From an uncultured Saprospiraceae bacterium (GTDB taxonomy: Bacteria; Bacteroidota; Bacteroidia; Chitinophagales; Saprospiraceae), in contig CALCMV010000407.1 of the NCBI GenBank assembly GCA_937967535.1, forward strand, positions 1-16,937: DNA of 16,937 nt, written 5' to 3'. Made by a program: the position numbers and the translations under genes. The notes beneath the pieces were generated by a model that was given only the letters and a program-made list of their open reading frames with translations, had not been told where the DNA came from and searched no databases. Shown here in pieces: positions 6,439 through 14,922 of the stretch (positions are counted from its first letter, which is position 1; each line of letters opens with the position of its first letter).

Positions 6439-8001
6439 CTAATATCCCGGATTTTGCACCAAGTTTGGATTAGCTTCCAACTCAGATTCCGGAATCCATA
6501 TAAATTCATGTTTGTTGGACTGAAATACGCCGCCACTCAATGACTTGGGATGCTCGCCATGTAGCGAGTTTGCACCCAAATAATCATCTGCCAAATCCCA
6601 GCGCACAAGGTCAAAGAAGCGATGGCTTTCGCCTGTAAGTTCAAGTACGCGCTCATCAATGATTGCTTGTCGCATTTCTTCCTGATTCATACCCGTTTTC
6701 GGTGCCACTTCGGCACGTTCTCTGACCATATTGAGGAAGGTTTCGGCATCAGCAGTTTGTCCCTGCTCGTTGAGTGCTTCGGCAAGCATGAGCAGTACAT
6801 CCGCATAGCGAATGATGCGCCAATTCGTACCGACATTTGTACCCAATCCATCTACATCATCGCGCGTACCGATGTCCATACCTGCATATTTACGAGTAAA
6901 AATCGGCTCCATATTGTCCGTTTGTGCCACCCCTATATCGGCAGCAAAATCGTCTAAAAAGGGCAAGCCCCCGTAGCCTGTCGAACCCGGATAATCGTAT
7001 GCCAATGTATTGTTACGACGTACCGTTTCGCCATTGGCTTCAAAGAGGTCTCTGACCCAAGTATTGACGATATGCCCTTGGTCGAGCGACTTCTCCGGCG
7101 GCGAATAATCTAAGTGAAAATTGCCCATAGACCCTGCACCCGGAACGTCTGCGCCCCATACAAAAGACTCTACGCCAAGATACTGCAATTCAAAGACCGA
7201 TTCTTCGTTATTTTCATTGCTTTCATCAAAATTTTCGTGGTAGCGGTCGGCAGGAAGCAACGAATATGTACCACTATTGACCACGTTCTGCAATGCAGTA
7301 GCAGCAGCAGCCCAATTGCCTTGATATAAATGGCTTTTGCCCTTCAATGCGGTAGCCGAACCGGAAGTCGGACGACCTGCATCTTCGCTGCCCCATGCAA
7401 CAGGTAGCAGTGTTTCGGCTTGCTCCAAATCCGATACGATTTGCGCCCAAACATCTGCCGGAGCAGCTTGCGAAGGAAAGAAATCGTCGTCGCCCTGTGG
7501 TGTGGCAGTCACAAGCGGTATATTGCCATAAAGATTGAGCAAATACCAATGAGCAAAGGCGCGAACAAAATAGGCTTGACCTGTAAATCCATCGCGCTGT
7601 GTGGCATCAGGTACATTGGTGGCATTGACATTTTCGAGAATACTATTGGCTCTGAAAATGGCTTTATACGCCTCTTGCCACGGCTCTACCGCCCAACGTG
7701 CAATGCCCGATTCTCCCTGAAAAGTAGACATGGTTGTGTTGGTACCAAATGGGCGAATATTGAAGGCATCGGAGCGCAACATCGCGCCCGTATGCAGTAT
7801 GCGCCCCCAAAAGAATGTCCCCGTTAGCGGGTGAAACATACCGTTGACGGCAAGTGAGGCATCTTCGGGTGTTTGCCAGAAATTGCCCGAAGATATGGTG
7901 TTCGTATTGACTTGATCGAGCAGGTCGTCCGAACAACTGAATGGTAAGCACAGACAAACAAGTAAGGTCAGTCCGGCTATATAATTTATATATCTTTTCA
8001 T
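6439..8001 (-). CDS. susD: SusD/RagB-family nutrient-binding outer-membrane lipoprotein
   Basis: A 520-aa SusD homologue, the surface-exposed ligand-binding lid of a SusCD import complex. The signal peptide ends in a lipobox LPFSC with Cys23 as the lipidated residue, followed by acidic SDD, which agrees with the export signal known for surface lipoproteins in this phylum. The N-terminal region has the family pattern FWQTPEDASLAVNGMF and then the TPR-like helices around QAYFVRAFAHWYLLNLYGNIPLV (about 142-164). The C-terminus has WRIIRYADVLLMLAEALNEQG (about 396-416), RERAEV, ERVLELTGESHRFFDLVRW (about 452-470) and a closing PNP-like motif NPNLVQNPGY. All these are standard SusD features at normal length. 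It follows susC after a 91-base gap holding only a small CTGACG...CGTCAG stem at 8029-8048, so the two are probably co-transcribed. The ligand cannot be read from the sequence; an aromatic-rich glycan site is expected. Confidence 0.95.
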   Translation of the reverse strand: MKRYINYIAGLTLLVCLCLPFSCSDDLLDQVNTNTISSGNFWQTPEDASLAVNGMFHPLTGTFFWGRILHTGAMLRSDAFNIRPFGTNTTMSTFQGESGIARWAVEPWQEAYKAIFRANSILENVNATNVPDATQRDGFTGQAYFVRAFAHWYLLNLYGNIPLVTATPQGDDDFFPSQAAPADVWAQIVSDLEQAETLLPVAWGSEDAGRPTSGSATALKGKSHLYQGNWAAAATALQNVVNSGTYSLLPADRYHENFDESNENNEESVFELQYLGVESFVWGADVPGAGSMGNFHLDYSPPEKSLDQGHIVNTWVRDLFEANGETVRRNNTLAYDYPGSTGYGGLPFLDDFAADIGVAQTDNMEPIFTRKYAGMDIGTRDDVDGLGTNVGTNWRIIRYADVLLMLAEALNEQGQTADAETFLNMVRERAEVAPKTGMNQEEMRQAIIDERVLELTGESHRFFDLVRWDLADDYLGANSLHGEHPKSLSGGVFQSNKHEFIWIPESELEANPNLVQNPGY

Positions 8002-8092
8002 TGTTTTAAAAATTAAGGTGAAATTTATCTGACGGTTAAAGTCGTCAGTACAATGTTTTCAGTCAGTCTCTAAAGTCTTTGGTACGGATGCG

Positions 8093-11000
8093 TCAGAATG
8101 TCGCTTGTACGCCAAACATCAAAGTACGTGCATTGGGATAGGCTCTGCTATCGAGTCCTCTACCTAATAATGGATTAACTCTTGTGCGGTTGCCAAAGAA
8201 ACCGGCATCGGAGTTGGCAAATCCGCCATTGGTAGAAGATACATCGGGGTCGTAACCGGAGTAGCTCGTAAGTACGAACAGGTTTTGAGCATTGATGAAC
8301 AAACGAAGTCCATTCAACCAATCGGCATTAATCTGGTCGTCGAAGCTGTAACCGAGTTCTAAGGCTTTGAGTCGCAGGTACGAACCATCTTCTACAAAGA
8401 AAGAGGAAGGTTCGCGATTACCGCCTTGGTCGAGTGTGGTAGCTCGCGGAATGTCGGTATTGGTATTTTCAGGTGTCCAGCCGTCGAGTACGGTAGTGAG
8501 TTTGTTGTCGTCTGCCCAAAAGATATTAAAGAATTTATTCAAATTATAAATTTCATTTCCCTGAACACCTTGCAAAAACAGTCCGAAATCAAAGCCGCCT
8601 ATGCCCCCCAAGAAGTTGAGTCCATAGGTAAAATCGGGTGTCGGGTCGCCGAGTACGGTGAGGTCGTCGGCATCCACAATCCCATCGCCTGTGATGTCTC
8701 TGCGGATAAAATCGCCGGGAGAGACTACTGATTTACGGGCTTCGTCGTTGGCGATATTGGGGTCATTATCAATAGCTGCTTGGTCGGCATATACACCATC
8801 GAGTTCAAAGCCCCAATATACACCAAGTGGTTGTCCTTCGATAAAGCGATTGACGCGCGTTAGGTCTTCACTCGTAGAGGGTCCGATGACGGGATTGGGC
8901 AAGCTGACGACCTCGTTGCGAATGAAGGCAATGTTGCCACTGACTTCATATCTGAAATTGCCGCTTTGCCGATAAGCTGCTTCGAGTTCGAGTCCTCTGT
9001 TGTTGACTTCCCCTACATTTTGGATGACGGGAATACTTGTTCCGCTAGTAGCAGGCAAGACAACGCCGACCAGTACATCGGTGACATCTTTATTGAAATA
9101 ATCTACGGAGAAGGTGACTTTATCTTGTAAAAATCCTATGTCTGCACCTACATTGACGGTGCGGGCGGTTTCCCATCTGATGTTTTCCAGATTGAAGGAG
9201 GTTTGTGCAAAACCGGGAACAGTTTGTCCGCCAAAGGATGTATTTGAGTTCAGATTAAAAACAGATTGGAAGGCAAAATCGGGGATTTCCTGTGAACCTA
9301 ATTCGCCGAATCCTGCTCTTAATTTGAGGCGACTGATGGCACCGTCCTGATTCCAAAAACCTTCATTGCTCACATTCCAACCTATTGAAAATGAAGGAAA
9401 TACGCCTACTCTATTTTGCTCTGCGAATTTGGAAGAAGCATCGCGTCGTACCGTACCTGTTATCAAATATTTATCATCAAATACATAATTTATACGTCCG
9501 AAAACGGAGCGCAAAGCACTTGTAAAATTGCCTCCTCCGGTGTTTTGGATAAATTCGGGGCTTGCGGCTGCGATAACGCGCGTATCATTACTCGGTAGGT
9601 TTTGAGCATAGATAGCGAGTGCGCGGGTATCTCTTTTCAATTGACCAAAACCGACTACGGCATTGATACGGTTTTTACCAAAATCATTTGCATAATTTAA
9701 GGTGGGTTCTACTTGAAATAGAGTGGATTCGCTACGGTTGTCGGTGAGGTCGTTTTGGTCGTTGGTATTGTTGACCGCATCCGTCGAACTCATAAAATAG
9801 GTCGGGCGGAAGCTCATGGCTAGCGTGCTGAGATAGTCCACACCGATATTGACTTTTGCCGTCAAACCATCTACGATTTCATAGCCTAGGTTGACATTTC
9901 CGAGTAGATTGCGAAAGCGTGTACGGTTGTCTTCGAGAGTAGCAAGTCCGAATTTGTTGGTGCCACCGAAGTTGTGAATTTCCGCTTGGGGTGCTTCAAA
10001 ACCGCCTTCATTTTCAGGTGCATTTTCACGCAAAATCGGCGCAGTAGAACCTTCAAAACCAAACCACTGATTTTCCTCTAATTCGGAGGAAGACAGGGAG
10101 AGTGATTGGTTGATGGTTAATTTTCCGATTTTGAAATAGCTATTGGCGCGAGTATTGAAACGTTCAAAACCGGAAGCGACAAGAATACCATCTTGGCTAA
10201 AATAATTTCCCGAAATAAAATAAGAAGAATTTTCGCCACCACCGGAAACGGACAAACCATAATCTTGTATGCCACCACTATTGAGCGAAAGGTCTTGCCA
10301 ATCGGTGCTGGTAGCAAGGCTTATGGGGTCGTCAATGACGAAGCCTGTACCATCGTTTTGTTCCAATTGGTTGCGGTATTGAATAAACTGCTGTCCATCC
10401 AGATAATCCAGCATTTTGCTCGGCGAATCGACTCCTGCACGTACATCCAAACTGACGCGCGGCGCACCTGCCTTACCGCGTTTGGTGGTGACGAGTACCA
10501 CGCCGTTTGCCGCACGCGAACCGTAAATGGCTGCTGCCGAAGCATCTTTCAAGACTTCAATGGATTCGATGTCTTTGGGATTGATGTGTCGCATGCTTTC
10601 GACAAATGTACCATCAATGACGTAAAGCGGAAATGAGTTGGTGAGTGAACTGACTCCGCGTACAAAAACGTTTGCCTCACCGCCGGGTTGTCCGCCAAAA
10701 TTTTCGACTTGGATGCCTGCCATTCTGCCCTGAAGTGCAGAGGTCGCATTTCCAACAACGACGTTAGAGAGGTCGGAACCGTCAATTTTGGCAACCGAAC
10801 CCGTCAGGTCACTTTTGCGCTGTACACCATAGCCGACTACCACTACTTCGTCGAGCAGTTCGGAATCGCCTCGCATGGTCATGTTGAGGACTGAACGTCC
10901 ACTGATGGGTTCGCTAATTGTCTGAAAACCAATATAAGTGAACTCCAATACCCCGTCTTCGGGTACTTCGATGGAGTACTTGCCGTCAAGGTCGGTAGTG

Positions 11001-11185
11001 GTGCCGGTGGTAGTGCCTTGTACGACTACATTGACCCCAATAAGAGGAAAGCCGTCGGAGTCAATAACTGTTCCGGTGACATTCACATTGGGTGATGCCG
11101 TTGCCAACAGAGGCAATATCAAAAACAACCATATCATACACCATTTGTATGGTCGTCTTGATTGTAGATGTAATATTCTTATCAT
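8093..11185 (-). CDS. susC: SusC/RagA-family TonB-linked outer-membrane transporter
   Basis: Beginning at the ATG at 11183-11185 the protein has 1030 aa and starts MIRILHLQSRRPYKWCMIWLF, a good signal peptide (hydrophobic core about 16-30, cleavage near ATA-SPN). An upstream in-frame ATG (11245) would add 20 residues without a better signal. Next comes a carboxypeptidase-regulatory-like domain (VTGTVIDSDGFPLIGVNVVV to about 110), the SusC signature DEVVVVGYGVQRKSDLTGSV, a plug domain with GVSSLTNSFPLYVIDG, and IESIEVLKDASAAAIYGSRA with GVVLVTTKRGK. A long 22-strand-type beta barrel follows, ending in MFGVQATF with a terminal Phe, typical for BAM recognition. It imports ligands in partnership with the SusD beside it, powered by TonB/ExbBD. 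There is no N-terminal STN domain, so anti-sigma control is unlikely; the adjacent GntR-type regulator is the likelier control. Confidence 0.96.
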   Translation of the reverse strand: MIRILHLQSRRPYKWCMIWLFLILPLLATASPNVNVTGTVIDSDGFPLIGVNVVVQGTTTGTTTDLDGKYSIEVPEDGVLEFTYIGFQTISEPISGRSVLNMTMRGDSELLDEVVVVGYGVQRKSDLTGSVAKIDGSDLSNVVVGNATSALQGRMAGIQVENFGGQPGGEANVFVRGVSSLTNSFPLYVIDGTFVESMRHINPKDIESIEVLKDASAAAIYGSRAANGVVLVTTKRGKAGAPRVSLDVRAGVDSPSKMLDYLDGQQFIQYRNQLEQNDGTGFVIDDPISLATSTDWQDLSLNSGGIQDYGLSVSGGGENSSYFISGNYFSQDGILVASGFERFNTRANSYFKIGKLTINQSLSLSSSELEENQWFGFEGSTAPILRENAPENEGGFEAPQAEIHNFGGTNKFGLATLEDNRTRFRNLLGNVNLGYEIVDGLTAKVNIGVDYLSTLAMSFRPTYFMSSTDAVNNTNDQNDLTDNRSESTLFQVEPTLNYANDFGKNRINAVVGFGQLKRDTRALAIYAQNLPSNDTRVIAAASPEFIQNTGGGNFTSALRSVFGRINYVFDDKYLITGTVRRDASSKFAEQNRVGVFPSFSIGWNVSNEGFWNQDGAISRLKLRAGFGELGSQEIPDFAFQSVFNLNSNTSFGGQTVPGFAQTSFNLENIRWETARTVNVGADIGFLQDKVTFSVDYFNKDVTDVLVGVVLPATSGTSIPVIQNVGEVNNRGLELEAAYRQSGNFRYEVSGNIAFIRNEVVSLPNPVIGPSTSEDLTRVNRFIEGQPLGVYWGFELDGVYADQAAIDNDPNIANDEARKSVVSPGDFIRRDITGDGIVDADDLTVLGDPTPDFTYGLNFLGGIGGFDFGLFLQGVQGNEIYNLNKFFNIFWADDNKLTTVLDGWTPENTNTDIPRATTLDQGGNREPSSFFVEDGSYLRLKALELGYSFDDQINADWLNGLRLFINAQNLFVLTSYSGYDPDVSSTNGGFANSDAGFFGNRTRVNPLLGRGLDSRAYPNARTLMFGVQATF

Positions 11186-11269
11186 ACGATTTAATAATTT
11201 GATAAATGAAAAATAGATGATTTTTGATTTATTGAAAGGTCGCACTAAAATATATTTTTTTATTTTAAT

Positions 11270-11297
11270 TAAAATTACTTTACAATGTCTTTGTCAA
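11270..11297 (-). promoter_or_regulatory. Possible susC promoter (TTG-N17-TAATTTTA)
   Basis: On the minus strand TTG (11295-11297) is followed after 17 bases by TAATTTTA (11270-11277), seven of eight matches to the Bacteroidota -7 consensus TAnnTTTG. A start near 11263 would leave a leader of about 78 bases. In such AT-rich DNA chance matches are common, so support is weak. Confidence 0.3.
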
Positions 11298-11319
11298 ATT
11301 TTGAATGACAAATTAATTT

Positions 11320-11438
11320 GGTAGTCCTACACTTGTAATGCTATTTTTTGAATCACTAAGTAATTGCTTATGAGACACTTAGTGTTGCTTAGTGGTTCAA
11401 AATTATTATTCATATAACATTACAAATGTAGGACTACC
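11320..11438. repeat. Nested palindromic element upstream of susC
   Basis: Outer arms 11320-11340 (GGTAGTCCTACACTTGTAATG, one mismatch) and 11418-11438 are inverted copies. Inside them a second pair of arms, TGAATCACTAAGTAA at 11349-11363 and TTGCTTAGTGGTTCA at 11385-11399, is also inverted with two mismatches. The whole 119-base unit can fold into one long, bulged hairpin. It holds no ORF. It may be a small mobile element or a structured regulatory element; nothing in the sequence decides between them. Confidence 0.7.
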
Positions 11439-11485
11439 ATTAATTTAAATTTTACCTTGTTTTTTTGTTGAGAATTTAAATTAAT
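11439..11485. repeat. AT-only 13-bp inverted repeat
   Basis: ATTAATTTAAATT (11439-11451) and AATTTAAATTAAT (11473-11485) are perfect inverted copies around a 21-base spacer with a run of seven T. It directly abuts the nested palindrome. Arms made only of A and T are weak evidence on their own, and the site lies about 90 bases beyond the regulator gene's stop. Confidence 0.5.
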
Positions 11486-11577
11486 GTGTTCGCCAATTTT
11501 GAATTTTGAATGGCAAAAAATATTCGTCTTGCAACTACTCCCTATTTTAGAGCATGTTTGGGCTTTTACACTAAGCA

Positions 11578-12591
11578 TTACAAAGAGGCGCGTCTCAATA
11601 GTTTGCTTGGTATTATCTGCTGTGTCTTTTTTCTGTCTAATACAAATTTGGCGGCTTGCTTGCCCATTAATGCGAAATCGGTTGAAATCGTGGTGATGCC
11701 GCCACAGATAATTTCTTTAACCGACGAATCATTGTGTGAGATAATCCCGACTTCTTCGCCGATTTGAATATTTTGTTTTTTGCAATCTTTTAGTAATTCC
11801 CACAAATCAATATCGCCAATGGTGAAATAGACTTTACCTTTTTTCAAGACACCTTTCGAGTAGCAATGGAGTACTTTTGATTTGATATTATGTTGTTGGG
11901 TAAATTTTTCAAATGCTTCTAAAATACCTGTGGGATAGTCTGCTGCTTCTTTGAAAAATAAGACCAATTCATCAAAATCTTTTAGTCTGCTTTTTAATGT
12001 CGTAAGTATGTGATAGGTGGGTTCTTCAAAATGTTGGGAGACATAAGAGTACTCGCTTCCGAGTTGTTCGTATCTGTCTACTATCAGCAATTTATTTGGA
12101 GGAATTTTGCCTAATAAAATCTTATTTTTTTCGTGCGAAATAGGCGCGACTACATATATACCGTAGCGGTCGGCAATGTTGGTCAACGTCTGTTCATATA
12201 CTTCGAAATTATTGTGGTGAAAAAACACATCTATTTGTGCATTTTCACCTATCCTAGCGCGAAAGGTATTATAAAATACTTCTTGAAAAGTATGAAAAGC
12301 ATAGAGTAGTAGCGCGACTTTTACCGTTTGTTCGGTAGCTGTATGTGCCACAAAATAACCTAAGCGGTTTTTGGATTCGATGATGCCTCTGTCCTTTAAT
12401 TCGCTATAAGCCTTTACGATGGTTTTTCGTGCAAATCCCAACTCGCGTACCATAACATTTACAGAGGGCAACATGCTTCCCTGTACCAATTCTGCCGAAT
12501 CAATTGCATTGATAATCCCCTTGACCAATTGCTCATGTTTGGATAACAATGCTACATCTTCCAATTCCCGTATTTTTTGTACAACACTCAT
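11578..12591 (-). CDS. GntR-type HTH / PBP1-like sugar-sensing transcriptional regulator
   Basis: With the ATG at 12589-12591 the protein has 337 aa and begins MSVVQKIREL. Residues about 18-81 form a GntR winged helix (KHEQLVKGIINAIDSAELVQ, then MLPSVNVMVRELGFARKTIVKAYSELKDRGII and GYFV). The remainder resembles the periplasmic-binding-protein fold of LacI regulators, with the C-terminal pattern IGEEVGIISHNDSSVKEII, GGITTISTDFALMGKQAA and PSKLLRR. Such GntR-LacI chimeras are common in Bacteroidota and usually sense a sugar. The frame extends 18 residues upstream to 12645, but a promoter box at 12648-12655 would put transcription start at about that point, so I prefer the shorter form. The gene lies just upstream of susC on the same strand and is the obvious candidate to control susCD. 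The effector is unknown. Confidence 0.88.
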   Translation of the reverse strand: MSVVQKIRELEDVALLSKHEQLVKGIINAIDSAELVQGSMLPSVNVMVRELGFARKTIVKAYSELKDRGIIESKNRLGYFVAHTATEQTVKVALLLYAFHTFQEVFYNTFRARIGENAQIDVFFHHNNFEVYEQTLTNIADRYGIYVVAPISHEKNKILLGKIPPNKLLIVDRYEQLGSEYSYVSQHFEEPTYHILTTLKSRLKDFDELVLFFKEAADYPTGILEAFEKFTQQHNIKSKVLHCYSKGVLKKGKVYFTIGDIDLWELLKDCKKQNIQIGEEVGIISHNDSSVKEIICGGITTISTDFALMGKQAAKFVLDRKKTQQIIPSKLLRRASL

Positions 12592-12647
12592 TGTTAAGTT
12601 CAAATTCAATTTCTGTGAAGATGTTGCATTAGTATATGAAAGCATTG

Positions 12648-12683
12648 CAAATGTATAAGGCTATGCTATTCTATGCTACTCAA
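12648..12683 (-). promoter_or_regulatory. Regulator promoter with tandem TAGCATAG repeats
   Basis: On the minus strand the box TACATTTG (12648-12655) matches the Bacteroidota -7 consensus TAnnTTTG in full. A TTG lies 25 bases upstream, slightly far. Between the two sits a direct repeat, TAGCATAG twice with a 10-base period (12661-12677), which could be an operator. The leader to the chosen ATG would be about 50 bases. Confidence 0.45.
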
Positions 12684-12880
12684 ACAAAGGTATAAAAATA
12701 TTGTTTTTAAAAAGAAAAATTTTACCAATAAAAAAATCAGTTAAAACATGGTCAACGAAATATTATACATAAAATAAAAAAAACGTAGTTGGAGTTTGGG
12801 CATTAGGGAGCTGGGAAATTGGGTTTATTTTCGTAATTAATGCGAATAAGGAGTTGGGCAAAGTACTGATTTCCAATGTA

Positions 12881-12911
12881 GATGCAAGGCATTTTGAAAA
12901 TGCTTTGCATC
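12881..12911. repeat. 15-bp hairpin with one-base loop
   Basis: GATGCAAGGCATTTT (12881-12895) and AAAATGCTTTGCATC (12897-12911) pair along their whole length apart from one G-T wobble. It is flanked by weaker inverted similarity (TGCGAATAAGG at 12841, CCGTTATTCGTA near 12950), so it may be the centre of a larger degenerate palindrome of about 120 bases. Confidence 0.75.
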
Positions 12912-12960
12912 TCTATGCCCTTTGATTTTGAGGGTATTATAAATTTAACCCGTTATTCGT

Positions 12961-13158
12961 ACTGGACTTTGGACATTGGGGAATTAGGAAATTTGGTATT
13001 AGGTAAATTGTTTTTTATCAAATAATTATAAAATTTAATTAATTGAATATTTTTCACCTTAATAAAATAAAATAACTGATAATCAATTACTTACGATTTA
13101 AACCCGAATTTCCCTCTCGGCTTAGCCGAGACTAATTTCCAAAATGTCTAAAGTCCAG
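12961..13158. mobile_element. Dispersed element, copy 2, with inverted ends
   Basis: The left end, ACTGGACTTTGGACATT at 12961, is the inverted complement of the right end AATGTCTAAAGTCCAG (13143-13158) with one mismatch. The section 13010-13158 repeats window positions 1-139. A perfect 7-bp hairpin (TCTCGGC, TTA, GCCGAGA at 13115-13131) stands where copy 1 has a short unrelated segment. About 198 bases long, no ORF, terminal inverted repeats: a MITE-like unit. Confidence 0.65.
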
Positions 13159-13284
13159 ATTCGTATAAGTAATTGAATGATAAGTTCACGATTTCGATTG
13201 TTCCTTATTTTTATGAAAAAGCCATTATATTCTTAAAGGTTTTTTCTATGTTTTATTTTTGCCGAACTTTGAACAACATATACT

Positions 13285-13470
13285 GTGAACGGTATAAAAA
13301 TTTAGAAAAACTGTAATGACTGCTTTAGCTGTCAAGTAAAATAAAAATAAATTTATAAATCATTGTTTTTGAATTTTTTATAAATAAAAATAATAATATA
13401 CTTGACAGCTAAAGCAGTCATTACGGGTTCATTTGGGAAACTGATATTTTCCGAAATTTACCTCGTTCAC
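13285..13470. mobile_element. Palindromic MITE-like element upstream of the decarboxylase
   Basis: A perfect 26-base inverted repeat, beginning GTAATGACTGCTTTAGCTGT at 13313-13338 and mirrored at 13399-13424, surrounds a 60-base AT-rich spacer. Outside it the ends continue as inverted GTGAACG (13285-13291 and 13464-13470) with a similar TAAATTTCGGAAAAT-type stretch. A 17-base direct repeat ATAAAAATTTAGAAAAA occurs at 13294-13310 and 13474-13490, the second copy touching the decarboxylase ATG. A related half-copy is at 16771-16811. Any transcript of the decarboxylase starting upstream would carry the hairpin. Confidence 0.7.
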
Positions 13471-13491
13471 AACATAAAAATTTAGAAAAAT

Positions 13492-14922
13492 ATGAGTAGT
13501 GAATCAGAAAAGTTTCGTGTATATGCCCATCAATTTGTAGATTGGATGGCAGATTATATGGATAATGTAGAACAGTATCCTGTAAAATCGCAAGTGAGTC
13601 CGGGAGCAATTTATCATCAAATCGGGTCGTGTATTCCTGATGAAGGCGAGCGTATAGAGGAGATTTTTGAGGATTTTAAAAAGGTTATTATTCCCGGTGT
13701 TACACATTGGCAAAGTCCTAATTTCTTTGCTTATTTTCAGGCAAATACGAGTTCGCCTTCTATATTGGCTGAAATGTTGATGGCAACATTGGGCGTACAA
13801 GGCATGAAATGGGATACCTCGCCCGCCTCTACCGAACTGGAAGAAAAAATGATGGAATGGCTGCGAGACGCGATGGCACTTCCCAAAAACTGGACGGGTG
13901 TGATTCAAGATACTGCCTCCACTGCTACACTGGCTTCGATTATCACCGCAAGGGAGCAACGGTCTGATTATCAGGTCAATACCAAAGGTTTTGAGGGCTT
14001 CACTCATTTTCGGGTCTATTGTTCGGAACAGACGCACTCTTCTATCGAAAAAGGGGTGAAAATTGCAGGTATCGGCAAGGAAAATCTGGTCAAAATAACA
14101 ACGGATGAAAGGCTGGCGATGGATGCAGATGTATTGTTGGAATCTATCAAGCACGACATTACGCATGGTCATCATCCATTATGCGTAGTAGCCGCAATAG
14201 GTACTACCGGAACGCTGGCAATGGATCCTCTAAAAAAGATAGTCGAGATATGCAAAAAATATAATATCTGGCTGCATGTAGATGCTGCTTATGCAGGTTC
14301 GGCTTTTTTATTGCCTGAATATCAGTACCTTACAGATGGTTTGGAGGGGGCGGATAGTTTTGTATTTAATCCGCATAAATGGTTGTTTACTAATTTTGAT
14401 TGCTCTGCTTATTTTGTGAAAGACAAGGAAGCATTGGTCAATACTTTCGCCATATTGCCCGAATATCTCAAAACAAAAACGGATGGTTTGGTGGCTAATC
14501 ACTGCGATTGGGGGATTCCTTTGGGCAGGCGTTTTCGTTCGCTCAAATTGTGGTTTGTATTGCGTCATTATGGATTGAAAGGCTTGCAAGAAAAATTGAG
14601 ATTTCACATTGAACTGACACAATGGCTTGAAAATGAAATAGTTGAATCCAGCGAATTTGAATTGGCAGTTCCCCGTAGTATGAATTTAGTTTGTTTTTAT
14701 TACCGACCTTCTTCTCTAAAAAACAAGAGTATCGAAGCGCAAAACAGTCTTAATGAACAGCTTTTGCATCAACTCAATCGTTCCGGGAAAATATATTTGA
14801 CGCATACAAAGGTGAATGATGTTTTTGTTTTGAGAATATCTATCGGTCAAACTCATGTGCAACTTTCTCATATCCGTAAAGCATGGGAGTTTATACAACA
14901 AACAGCAAAATTGATTAGTTGA
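13492..14922 (+). CDS. PLP-dependent aromatic L-amino acid decarboxylase
   Basis: A 476-aa group II pyridoxal-phosphate decarboxylase, close in length and sequence to animal DOPA decarboxylase and plant/bacterial aromatic decarboxylases. The lysine that binds PLP is Lys296 in NPHKWLFTNFDCSAYFVK (293-310). His182 in YCSEQTHSSIEK stacks on the cofactor, and Asp264 in WLHVDAAYAGSAF pairs with the pyridine nitrogen. The N-terminal WQSPNFFAYF and SPASTELEEKMMEW segments are family signatures. Tyr325 in PEYLK occupies the loop position where a Tyr favours decarboxylation and a Phe marks aldehyde synthases, so an amine product is expected. The substrate (Tyr, Trp, Phe or DOPA) is not determinable here. 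Cytoplasmic dimer by family. The start follows a palindromic element with a 17-base repeat touching the ATG; the stop TGA lies in a heptad array. No transporter or amine-handling gene is next to it. Confidence 0.94.
   Translation: MSSESEKFRVYAHQFVDWMADYMDNVEQYPVKSQVSPGAIYHQIGSCIPDEGERIEEIFEDFKKVIIPGVTHWQSPNFFAYFQANTSSPSILAEMLMATLGVQGMKWDTSPASTELEEKMMEWLRDAMALPKNWTGVIQDTASTATLASIITAREQRSDYQVNTKGFEGFTHFRVYCSEQTHSSIEKGVKIAGIGKENLVKITTDERLAMDADVLLESIKHDITHGHHPLCVVAAIGTTGTLAMDPLKKIVEICKKYNIWLHVDAAYAGSAFLLPEYQYLTDGLEGADSFVFNPHKWLFTNFDCSAYFVKDKEALVNTFAILPEYLKTKTDGLVANHCDWGIPLGRRFRSLKLWFVLRHYGLKGLQEKLRFHIELTQWLENEIVESSEFELAVPRSMNLVCFYYRPSSLKNKSIEAQNSLNEQLLHQLNRSGKIYLTHTKVNDVFVLRISIGQTHVQLSHIRKAWEFIQQTAKLIS

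Larger units (their letters stand above)
12592..13491. other. 900-bp divergent intergenic region full of repeats
   Basis: This gap separates the regulator (-) from the decarboxylase gene (+). It carries the regulator promoter near 12650, a strong hairpin (12881-12911), copy 2 of the dispersed element (12961-13158) and a second palindromic element (13285-13470). No convincing gene lies in it. Two imperfect direct copies of a TGGAnTTTGGnCATT-like stretch occur at about 12790 and 12962. A poor match to a promoter for the decarboxylase (TTGACA at 13402, TTCATTTG at 13428) lies in the second element. Confidence 0.65.

Noticed and set aside
11484..11767. Two short plus-strand frames over the end of the regulator gene
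   Set aside because: Mostly antisense to the conserved LacI-like C-terminus; no start signal or domain.
13504..14175. 223-aa minus-strand frame opposite the decarboxylase
   Set aside because: Antisense to conserved PLP-decarboxylase coding sequence, with no recognisable domain.
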